DNA of 64,000 nt. It comes from Roseobacter ponti (GTDB taxonomy: Bacteria > Pseudomonadota > Alphaproteobacteria > Rhodobacterales > Rhodobacteraceae). The notes under the pieces are model-generated. The model had not been told where the DNA came from, ran no database searches, and saw only the letters and a program-made list of their open reading frames with translations. The stretch is taken from positions 1,612,001-1,676,000 of the forward strand of contig NZ_CP048788.1 in the NCBI RefSeq assembly GCF_012932215.1, given 5' to 3'. Below are positions 34,719 through 42,199 of the stretch, in pieces (within the stretch, counting starts at the first letter, position 1; each line of letters starts with the position of its first letter). The translations under genes and the position numbers were made by a program.

Positions 34719-35885
34719 TCAGCCTTGCGCTTTCGGTCCCACGACCCGAGCCGGCACGCTTCTATTGGGTGATTGCCCTCGCTTGTGTGCACGAACTCGG
34801 ACGACTTTCCCGTTTGAATAGCGTCTTTCATGTTCGGCTACCCAATGCTCTGTTGGCGTGTTTCGACTTGTAGCGTGAGCCTCTTCAAATCGAAGTCTCG
34901 CTTTCTGCTCAGTCAAATGCCGCTCAGCCGCTGGTCCAATTCGAATGGTGACATGAGACTTTAGCGTTTCGGTCATCCAAACCTTGTTAAATTTCCGCGC
35001 TGTTTTGATCTGAGATGATGATAGGCTTGAAACCTCTGTCGCAAGCAGATCGTCTTCACGAGCTGCAAGAGCTGCGAAGAGCATAAACCCAATCACCATC
35101 TCGTAGGTGAGATGGCCTTTATATTCTTCGAAGTGCTCAACAAACGAATCTTTGTCGGTTAGCAGTCCTGTCCTCATAAGCCCCGCAATAACGACCCGCT
35201 CCGGTTGCCAACTGACGTTGTTAAAGTCATGCCGGCCATCTTGCGATTTCGATATCGTCAGCAGGAAAGGCGCATCAAGAAATATTGTATCCGTCATCGC
35301 TGAATAAAGACGCACAGTCAGCTTATCGGAAGACCGATTATCAAAGAGGAACCCTCGCTGGTGCCGATTGCTCAGTTCATCCTCATTCAGTGCTGTAATT
35401 CCTCTTACAGCACGATCCTCCCACAGTTTGCGGTCGTCGTATTCGATCCAAATAAGGTCACGCGGGAGGTCGACGTCACGGACATAGCCTTGAATGTCGG
35501 ACTCTGACCTGTTTTCCCATGGCATTCCTTGGATACCCATTCTCAGGGAATCGAGGTAATTCGCTGCATTGTGATCCAGCAAATAAATTCTTGCCGAGGC
35601 GAGATCGCTTAAAACTTCTCGCCAGTGCTGACGGACTTCCTCAGACAAGACGGGCTGCCCATCAGTGCCACGCATATTCGCAGGTTGCTCGTTGTCGAGA
35701 TTTTTTCCGAGTCTTAGAGCGATTGTTTTGTAAAGAATCATAGCATCTGCCAGAGAGCTGAGAGCTGAGAGGGTAGTGTGAGCTGGGTCAAAGCTTACTT
35801 CTTGGTCCAACACTCGACTGAAATTGGCCTGCGCTTCAACACTGAAATCTCCGACGCGCGCATCTTGTGAGGCTAGTGTTTGCAT
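34719..35885 (-). CDS. Hypothetical protein
   Basis: A 388-residue protein without a recognised domain. It is mainly helical at the N-terminus (LSSLADAMILYKTIALRLGKN) with DHNAANYLDSLRMGIQ and WIEYDDRKLWEDRA segments, a central strand-rich part (FLLTISKSQDGRHDF) and a basic, Arg/Lys-rich C-terminal tail (VRVRAHKRGQSPNRSVP), a tail style I associate with phage or mobile-element proteins. No ribosome binding site is obvious before the ATG at 35885. It is divergent from the zinc-ribbon protein gene. Location in a defence-type island is the only functional hint. Confidence 0.65.
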   Translation of the reverse strand: MQTLASQDARVGDFSVEAQANFSRVLDQEVSFDPAHTTLSALSSLADAMILYKTIALRLGKNLDNEQPANMRGTDGQPVLSEEVRQHWREVLSDLASARIYLLDHNAANYLDSLRMGIQGMPWENRSESDIQGYVRDVDLPRDLIWIEYDDRKLWEDRAVRGITALNEDELSNRHQRGFLFDNRSSDKLTVRLYSAMTDTIFLDAPFLLTISKSQDGRHDFNNVSWQPERVVIAGLMRTGLLTDKDSFVEHFEEYKGHLTYEMVIGFMLFAALAAREDDLLATEVSSLSSSQIKTARKFNKVWMTETLKSHVTIRIGPAAERHLTEQKARLRFEEAHATSRNTPTEHWVAEHERRYSNGKVVRVRAHKRGQSPNRSVPARVVGPKAQG

Positions 35886-36091
35886 TACTGGTAGCTGAAT
35901 TCCACAGTGTCGGGCAAGGTCCGCTTGACCTTCTTCAGATCTCGTCGGATACTAAATTCGGCCTAGCGCGTAGGCCGGTGTGCCCGCCATGCAAAGCAAA
36001 GCAACGCGATTTCGATTTTTTAGGATACCATGCCTTTTGCAGGGTCCGATAAGCAGCGGGCACCTTTTCGGATCCAGTTCGGATATGGATC

Positions 36092-37240
36092 ATGAAACCG
36101 AATTACTCACTCAAGAAGCTCAAAGAACTTTCAAAGCGCTACGCACGTGCACGACGGGTCCCTCTACACCAAGGACGCGACATCGTTGCAACGACTCTGG
36201 AGTTCTCACACTGGAATGAAGTCATGAAGGCGCATCGAGCAGGTTGGAGCCCAACGAAGGCGCAACTATCGCGCGTAGAAAACATGTTCATAGACTTACT
36301 TCCTGCAAATGAATCAAGCCGATCTGAAAGTGGCTCTTACATCGAAGCATTGATTTTCGAAGAGGATGTTCAACACGGTAAGATTGAAGGTCATGAATAC
36401 CAACTCACTGTTTCATTGGGCGATGTTCATATGTGCGGAACGGGATGGCACCTTCACGTTCCGGAAGCTCCTAACAAGGCACCTCGTCTTGAGATCGCAA
36501 AGCAGATCGAACATGAGGCACCCGTTAACGAAGCGCGATTTCAGCATCAGGCACTTGAGATCGCACTCAAACGCGCGGAACAGGAACGTGCCGGCATTGC
36601 ATCAGATTGGCCGAGACGGACTACAATGCCCGACAAACAAGGAGTTGTCCGCCATCCGATAAACGGTACTGAGGAAAAGATATGGTATTGTCTGCATTGT
36701 GACTCATCGATAACCGGTGAACAGATCGCGAACAGCCTTTGGCATTGTCCAAGTTGTGCCGCGTCTCCACTCGATATCCACGAAAATGCTTGGTGGCTGG
36801 AAGATTCGGATACTGAAGCTAAGCCGCTTTCGGATGCAGACATTCAAAGGAGACCTGATCTAGTGGTAGATGTCAGAGACACACGGCTGAAATTGGACCT
36901 CAATCCGGAGAAAATAACACTGTTGATCCGAAGCGCACTTATTGAAGATGCTTCGAATGCGAGCGAGCGTCTGGGCGCGTTATATGCAGAAATCAACGTT
37001 CATGAAGACAATGATGTCTGGATCACCTTTGACGAAGACCTTTGGCCGGAAGGCAAGGACCCAGTATCGGCTCTGGCAGTAGCAGCACTGCTCGGCATAA
37101 GGGTTGAGCAAGAAGTTTGTTTGCGTGAGTTGCCTTTTGCTTGGCCTGCGCTGGGCGAGCACACCTTCAGTACCGTTGAGTACACGGAAATTATGCTCAA
37201 AGCCTACGCCGACCAGCGGGCAGACAAGCCCATCGAATAA
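36092..37240 (+). CDS. Hypothetical protein with central zinc ribbon
   Basis: A 382-residue protein. The N-terminal 45 residues are basic and helical (KKLKELSKRYARARRVPLHQG). Around residue 205 there is a Cys4 zinc-ribbon-like motif: WYCLHCD followed about 20 residues later by WHCPSCA. The C-terminal part (LNPEKITLLIRSALIED through CLRELPFAWPALGE) has no recognised fold. Composition is AT-richer than the core. It is flanked by unknown and HNH genes in the island. A role in nucleic-acid binding is possible from the zinc ribbon, nothing more. Confidence 0.65.
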   Translation: MKPNYSLKKLKELSKRYARARRVPLHQGRDIVATTLEFSHWNEVMKAHRAGWSPTKAQLSRVENMFIDLLPANESSRSESGSYIEALIFEEDVQHGKIEGHEYQLTVSLGDVHMCGTGWHLHVPEAPNKAPRLEIAKQIEHEAPVNEARFQHQALEIALKRAEQERAGIASDWPRRTTMPDKQGVVRHPINGTEEKIWYCLHCDSSITGEQIANSLWHCPSCAASPLDIHENAWWLEDSDTEAKPLSDADIQRRPDLVVDVRDTRLKLDLNPEKITLLIRSALIEDASNASERLGALYAEINVHEDNDVWITFDEDLWPEGKDPVSALAVAALLGIRVEQEVCLRELPFAWPALGEHTFSTVEYTEIMLKAYADQRADKPIE

Positions 37241-37383
37241 TCAAAGCTCACGTGGTTGAAGGCTGCTGGGAATGCTGAGCAGCTTTCAGTTTCAATAGCC
37301 AGTTGCAGAATTGATCAATCTCGGCTTTTCAGAAGCTGCACTGCGGCGCAGGAATTAGCACCGAACGTCCGGAACGGGTCGCT

Positions 37384-37989
37384 TCAAGAAGTTGCTTTTT
37401 TCCGGATTGAATCCGCCAGTTGATCTGCCTCCAACATAAGGCGGAAGATCTGGTCTCGTATTTGTAAAAACTGGCTCAGCTCTTCCGGAGCTTTGCTCTG
37501 GATGATTTTGTAGTCATCAGGAACTGCATGAGCATGAAGAAACCGCTCCATACGTCCGATGCGTAGATCTTTGTCATCCGAGTTGAGTAGTTCTAAGAAA
37601 GTCTTCCAATTCTTCTTTCCCTTCCTCTCGTTGCACGTTCTGCAGCATGGAACTAGGTTGCGGATGCGATGCCCGTAGCCGGAAAATTCACCGTTCGCGA
37701 CTCGGTTGAAAACATGGTCCCATGTTGCGGCTTCTTTCCCGCAATAGACGCAGTAGAGATCTTCGGTCGGATCTTGGTCGAGGTCATCAATTGCCTCGGC
37801 GATAGCAGCTTCCGAATACTCATCATATGGCGCAAGAGCTGAAGCGAATGCGTTCGAAAAAGTACTCTTTCGACCCAAAATTTTGTTCGGCTTCAGGTGT
37901 TTCCTTATGCTGGATGCCTTCAAATCAACCTCCCAAACCATTTTTAGTAATACCGTACGACCCGGTGTTTCTTCTTGCAATCGCTCCAT
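37384..37989 (-). CDS. HNH endonuclease-like protein
   Basis: A 201-residue protein with an HNH nuclease motif around residues 75-125: YCVYCGKEAATWDHVFNRV, then RNLVPCCRTCNERKGKKNW. Two CxxC pairs would bind a structural zinc and the DHV His with the downstream Asn/Lys-rich stretch would form the beta-beta-alpha-metal site. HNH proteins include restriction enzymes, homing endonucleases and phage packaging nucleases. The ATG at 37941 is an alternative start. It is separated from the other HNH gene by a 340-base gap and points in the opposite direction. Substrate unknown. Confidence 0.75.
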   Translation of the reverse strand: MERLQEETPGRTVLLKMVWEVDLKASSIRKHLKPNKILGRKSTFSNAFASALAPYDEYSEAAIAEAIDDLDQDPTEDLYCVYCGKEAATWDHVFNRVANGEFSGYGHRIRNLVPCCRTCNERKGKKNWKTFLELLNSDDKDLRIGRMERFLHAHAVPDDYKIIQSKAPEELSQFLQIRDQIFRLMLEADQLADSIRKKATS

Positions 37990-38329
37990 TTTTTCACGGA
38001 AGGCTCAAACGTGCGCGGAAGCCAACTTGTGGCGAAGCTCCGTTGACCTCCCGGAGTTCTATCCGGAATGGACAACCGCTTTGGGCTGGCACCTGCCATT
38101 CAACGCATTCGTCACCATGCTCCACTTAGGGTCAAGACCAGACAGAAAAGCCATTAAATTAAAGTGTCGAAGTGGTCGCTCTGCAGATTTTGGAAAACTT
38201 TCGTTGACCAGTGTTGGGTTTCACGCCCGATCCGGGCGTCGGCACTGCCTATTTCTATTGCTGCTTGCAGATTAGTTGAACATTAAAATCCCACCTTGTG
38301 ATTTTTTAGCGCTTGGGCAAAATCCCAGA
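37990..38329. other. Divergent intergenic region between two HNH genes
   Basis: Contains a plus-strand open stretch (37883-38275, with LPEFYPEWTTALGWHLPF) lacking a credible start; it may be a gene remnant but no family is recognised. Otherwise nothing seen. Confidence 0.4.
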
Positions 38330-39697
38330 ATGACAATTCATGATATTTCTTTCGACGCCATTATAGCAGCTTGCGATGAGTACGACGAACTCGGCAAAAC
38401 CCAGTTTTTACGAAAGTACGGCTTCCGTACCGCCAAGACCTACATGTTGTTTTGGAACGGAAAATTTTATGATTCCAAAGCCATTTTGGGGGCAGCCCAC
38501 GGTTATATCTCGCCAAATTCACTGCCGCTCAAAAGCGCTGAATTTTCCGGTGGGTTAGCTGAGACTGTGAGTGTTCTGGAATCGCTCGGCTTTGAAGTTG
38601 TCTCCGACCCACCACCAAGTAGCAATCCTAACTGGACAGAAGCCGAAGTGGCTTTGGCGATCCAGTTTTATCGTGGCCATGCGCCAAAAATCCCTGGAAA
38701 AAGCTCGGATGAATTGATTTCTCTCGCCAACGAAATTCGGACGGCTGCGCGCATGCAGGGTCTACGAGGCAACGAAAAATTCCGCAATGCCGACGGTGTT
38801 TACATGCACTTAATGCATTTTCAGCAGCTGGACCCAAACTATTCGGGTTCCGCAATTGGAAAATCGACCGCCTTGGAGGAAAAGATATGGTCGTACTCCG
38901 ACAAAGAACTTAATCGCGCAGCTGAAGCTGTGCGCACCCGCATCTCTGCATTTGAGAAAACCGGGCAGGTTGAGCAGCGAATTCCCGAACCTAACTCGGC
39001 TGTTCTGAAATTGTTGATTGCCAGTTCTGACCCGGTGGAAAGCCAGTTGGGACACACTCTGCATCTATGGCAGGAAGCAAAGCGCAATCAGGGCAAAAGA
39101 GCTTCTCTTGGTCGGGAACCAGGACAGATCAAAAATAGTGATGCAGTGAGCGTGATCGAGCAAAGAGTAAGATCAAGCGCCAGCGGATTTGACGAGGTAA
39201 CGAGCACCAACGAAAGTTACGAGAAGATCGTTATAGATCACCCTGATCGCTTCGCCAATGACGTTATTGCAATCGCGAAAGCTCGTTTGGCGGAATTTGA
39301 CCTTGCCACACCAACTGATGACCGCGAAGAGCTGGAAGCTAAGATCAAAGAAATTATCTTACGACCTTACATGATTAGTGAGCCGCCAGCTGGAAATCCA
39401 ACACCTCGGCGGGAAGTGTCAGCAGGCTTTGTATATGTGCGTGATCCAAGGGTAGTTGCCTACACTCGAGTCAGAGCGAATGGCATTTGCGAACTATGCG
39501 CACAGCCAGCACCCTTTAAGCGGCCAGATGGCTCGCATTATCTTGAAACCCACCATGTGGTGCCGCTGGCGGAAAACGGTCCAGATACTCCCCAGAATTG
39601 CGCTGGAGTATGTCCTAACTGCCATAGGGCTTTGCATTCAGCTGAAAACAAAGACCATCTCGCCAAAACTCTGATGAAAAAACTGGCGAGTATATAG
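38330..39697 (+). CDS. McrA-like HNH endonuclease with ScoMcrA-type N-terminal domain
   Basis: A 455-residue protein. The N-terminal 90 residues resemble the ScoMcrA head domain: FLRKYGFRTAKTYMLFWNGK, then FYDSKAILGAAHGY. A middle domain carries LRGNEKFRNADGVYMHLMHF, seen in other HNH restriction proteins. The C-terminal HNH has CELCAQP, HHVVPLAENG and CPNCHRALH near residues 385-440. Known ScoMcrA cleaves phosphorothioated or methylated DNA, so a type IV modification-dependent restriction role is likely. A TTG start at 38276 is possible; the ATG at 38330 was preferred because recognisable sequence begins there. Confidence 0.8.
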   Translation: MTIHDISFDAIIAACDEYDELGKTQFLRKYGFRTAKTYMLFWNGKFYDSKAILGAAHGYISPNSLPLKSAEFSGGLAETVSVLESLGFEVVSDPPPSSNPNWTEAEVALAIQFYRGHAPKIPGKSSDELISLANEIRTAARMQGLRGNEKFRNADGVYMHLMHFQQLDPNYSGSAIGKSTALEEKIWSYSDKELNRAAEAVRTRISAFEKTGQVEQRIPEPNSAVLKLLIASSDPVESQLGHTLHLWQEAKRNQGKRASLGREPGQIKNSDAVSVIEQRVRSSASGFDEVTSTNESYEKIVIDHPDRFANDVIAIAKARLAEFDLATPTDDREELEAKIKEIILRPYMISEPPAGNPTPRREVSAGFVYVRDPRVVAYTRVRANGICELCAQPAPFKRPDGSHYLETHHVVPLAENGPDTPQNCAGVCPNCHRALHSAENKDHLAKTLMKKLASI

Positions 39698-39877
39698 TCC
39701 TGCCGTAATAGCACTCATTAATCCTACCCAAAGTTTACGGCCGCTATCCTTCCATAGTGCTAAATTTAATAGCTTGCTTGAAAGGAAACTTTGAGCTCCT
39801 CTCGGCGAATTGAACTGAGTGATCTTTGGAAGATCGTGCTAATAGTGCTGCCTCAGTATGTTTCTGGCTTTTGTCTG
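39698..39877. other. Boundary between the defence-type segment and the recombinase operon
   Basis: 180 bases between convergent gene ends with no gene. It probably contains or lies next to one end of the recombinase-bearing element, but serine-recombinase core sites are too short to see without a reference sequence. Confidence 0.4.
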
Positions 39878-40261
39878 CTAGCTGAAGCGAAGCCGCTGAT
39901 CCGCCCAAGCATACGGAAACGGCTCCATCACCCGGGCCAGCGTCACCTCACGATCTTGCTTCCCTTCTAGGGTAGCTTCGATGGTTGTGGGCGCGAGTAG
40001 TGTCAATCGGAGAACGCGCGTCATATAGGACGGAGCGATGGCCTCGCGCTGCGCCAGTTCGCCAATGGTTGTGAACTCGCCAGTGTCCAGCATTCGCTTC
40101 CAACGAAAAGCACGAGCCAGCGCCTTGATCAACTTGTCGTCTATACCACTTTGGCTGGACGCCCCGTTCGGCAACTGCATCTCCTTGCGGCCGCCGCGCT
40201 TCACGAAGCGAAACGGGATGTGCACTGTCACGGTTTCCGGAATTGACTTTGCGCGGGTCAT
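39878..40261 (-). CDS. Small protein at the end of the recombinase operon
   Basis: A 127-residue protein that commonly follows DUF2924-linked serine recombinases in alphaproteobacteria. It is basic, with HIPFRFVKRGGRKEMQLPNG and a likely helix-turn-helix in FTTIGELAQREAIAPSYMTRVLRL, preceded by IKALARAFRWKRML. The helix-turn-helix suggests a recombination directionality factor or regulator, which is inference. Its ATG overlaps the recombinase stop by four bases, so it is the last gene of the overlapping operon. Confidence 0.75.
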   Translation of the reverse strand: MTRAKSIPETVTVHIPFRFVKRGGRKEMQLPNGASSQSGIDDKLIKALARAFRWKRMLDTGEFTTIGELAQREAIAPSYMTRVLRLTLLAPTTIEATLEGKQDREVTLARVMEPFPYAWADQRLRFS

Positions 40262-41565
40262 GGAAATGCTCCGTGATCAGTCATCAGTTCTTGCGCCAAG
40301 CCGGTCAGACCGTCAATCCGGAGGCGAACATCAAGACCATCGGTGTCGATATCAATCCGCTCGACCAGCAGCGCCACGATGCGCGCCTGCTCAGCTGGGA
40401 AGAGTTCGTCCCACAGCTGGTCGAACTGCTGAAAGGCCGCGCTGGCGTCGGCCTCAGGGATGTCGGCGGCATGGAGGCACGCCGCCTTCCACGCCCCTGC
40501 GATTATATCGGGCTGGCGGAACACGGCACGCAGCTGGTCGGTCACGGCCGCCTCGATCTCGCCCGCTGGAACGCGAGACACCGGGCAGGATCCGGCACCG
40601 TGCTTTAGCACCGTCTGGCTGACATAGTATCTGTAGAGCTTGCCGCCCTTGCGCGTATGGGTCGGCGAGAACGCCGCGCCATCTGGGCCGTACAGCAATC
40701 CCTTAAGAAGGGCAGGAGTGTCTGCACGGGTGCGCGCCGCGCGCTTACGGGGGCTTTCACTCAGGATGGTGTGAACCTTTTCCCAAATGTCGTCGCCGAC
40801 AATGGCGTCATGTTCACCAGGATAAGGTGTTCCCTTATAAACAGCGTCACCGATATAGACCCGGTTGTTAAGCAGTCGGTAGAGATATTTCTTGTCAATC
40901 TTCCCGCCGCGTCTTGTCCGGATTTCCTTTTTATCCAGTTCGCGCGCCAGAATAGTTCCAGACCCGATCTCAACAAAGCGGCTGAATATCCACCGCACAT
41001 GCGCAGCTTCACTCTCGTGTACGATTAATTTTCGGTGTTTCACTGCGTAACCAAGCGGAGGCGTACCACCCATCCACATGCCTTTCTTGCGGCTGGCGGC
41101 AAACTTGTCCCGAATACGCTCTGCCGTTACTTCGCGCTCGAACTGTGCAAAGCTGAGCAGAATGTTCAGCGTCAGTCGCCCCATGGATGTCGTCGTGTTG
41201 AAGGATTGCGTAACGGAGACGAATGTCACACCGTTCCGGTCAAAAACCTCGACCAGCCTGGAAAAGTCCATGAGCGAGCGCGACAGGCGGTCGATCTTGT
41301 AAACGACAACCACGTCGACCAGGCCATCCTCGACATCGGCAAGCAGCCGTTTTAGTCCGGGGCGTTCCAGTGTACCGCCGGAAATACCACCGTCGTCGTA
41401 CCGGTCGTAGACCTGCACCCAGCCTTCGGAACGCTGGCTGGCGACGTAAGCTTCGCAGGCCTCGCGCTGGGCGTCGAGGCTGTTGAACTCCTGCTCGAGC
41501 CCTTCCTCCGAGGATTTGCGGGTATAAACGGCACAGCGCAGCTTCCTGACGATACGTTCTGTCAT
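40258..41565 (-). CDS. Large serine recombinase (phage-type integrase)
   Basis: A 435-residue recombinase. The N-terminal resolvase domain opens with CAVYTRKSSEEGLEQEFNSL, with catalytic Ser at residue 18, and has VVVVYKIDRLSRSLMDF and LLSFAQFEREVTAERIRDK. A recombinase domain (GTPPLGYAVKHRKLIV, IYRLLNN-type helix in KYLYRLLNNRVYIGD) and a zinc-ribbon-like part (LLKGLLYGPDGAAFSP) follow. Such enzymes integrate phages and islands at short att cores. The frame opens at 41673, but the ATG at 41565 (MTERIVRKL) overlaps DUF2924 by four bases and fits the family. Confidence 0.93.
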   Translation of the reverse strand: MTERIVRKLRCAVYTRKSSEEGLEQEFNSLDAQREACEAYVASQRSEGWVQVYDRYDDGGISGGTLERPGLKRLLADVEDGLVDVVVVYKIDRLSRSLMDFSRLVEVFDRNGVTFVSVTQSFNTTTSMGRLTLNILLSFAQFEREVTAERIRDKFAASRKKGMWMGGTPPLGYAVKHRKLIVHESEAAHVRWIFSRFVEIGSGTILARELDKKEIRTRRGGKIDKKYLYRLLNNRVYIGDAVYKGTPYPGEHDAIVGDDIWEKVHTILSESPRKRAARTRADTPALLKGLLYGPDGAAFSPTHTRKGGKLYRYYVSQTVLKHGAGSCPVSRVPAGEIEAAVTDQLRAVFRQPDIIAGAWKAACLHAADIPEADASAAFQQFDQLWDELFPAEQARIVALLVERIDIDTDGLDVRLRIDGLTGLAQELMTDHGAFP

Positions 41566-42008
41566 GCGCGTCTCCTCAGGTTCTTCAGGCCGAAGAACAC
41601 CCAACCGTTCCAGCGCGTGCCGGTGATGGCGCGGGCTATGGCCGATAGCGACTTGTAGGGCCGCCCCTGCCACTCGAAGCCGTCGGCGGTGACCGTCACC
41701 AGATACTCAACACCCTGCCACTCTCGGATCAGGCGGGTGCCTGTGATGGGCTTCAAATCCTTGCGAATGCGACGTGTCGTGATGTTGCCGCCGTCGAGCT
41801 GCTCGCCCAGCGCTTCCAGTCGTTTGATGGTTTCCGGCTTCAAGCCGCCGTAGGCCAGTTCCTGAATGCGGTAGGCCAGTCGGGATTCAAGGTAGCGCCG
41901 GTTGAAGGGCGGCGGTTCGCTGTCGAACAGATCGCGCCACTGGGCTTTCAGATCTGGCGTCGAGGTGGTTTTGAGCGCAGCCAGGCGCGCGGGGATGGTA
42001 TCAGTCAT
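41562..42008 (-). CDS. DUF2924 domain protein
   Basis: A 148-residue protein of DUF2924, the usual upstream partner of this recombinase class. Features are LKAQWRDLFDSEPPPFNRRYLESRLAY (split here as LKAQWRDLFDSEPPP and NRRYLESRLAYRIQEL), then GTRLIREWQGVEYLVTVTADG and a C-terminal YKSLSAIARAITGTRWNGW, which resembles a DNA-binding fold found in DUF2924 proteins. It may assist recombination or act as directionality factor. GGAG precedes the start. It overlaps both neighbours by four bases. Confidence 0.88.
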   Translation of the reverse strand: MTDTIPARLAALKTTSTPDLKAQWRDLFDSEPPPFNRRYLESRLAYRIQELAYGGLKPETIKRLEALGEQLDGGNITTRRIRKDLKPITGTRLIREWQGVEYLVTVTADGFEWQGRPYKSLSAIARAITGTRWNGWVFFGLKNLRRRA

Positions 42009-42199
42009 TCGGATCTCCGTACTTCGGGAGTTGCATGACTGCTCCGGCTGGCCGAGTTGTGAAGCGAACTTTCTCCCGTTTTGGCGGATACTTCACTTGA
42101 CTGGCGAAGACGAAGGCGTGCCAACCCGCGCGCCAGGAGAGCGCAGAGTTCTGAACGGCGCTCAGTTGGTGTCATTTGTTTGGGAGGTAACGGGTTCAT
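42005..42199 (-). CDS. Small conserved protein between primase and DUF2924
   Basis: A 64-residue protein: MNPLPPKQMTPTERRSELCA then LLARGLARLRLRQSSEVSAK and a Ser/His-rich end. Short proteins with MTPTERR-ELC and a GLxRLR helix are regularly seen just before DUF2924 in roseobacter elements, so it is likely real; function is unknown. The ATG overlaps the primase stop by four bases and its own stop overlaps the DUF2924 start by four bases, which argues strongly that it is translated. Confidence 0.75.
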   Translation of the reverse strand: MNPLPPKQMTPTERRSELCALLARGLARLRLRQSSEVSAKTGESSLHNSASRSSHATPEVRRSE

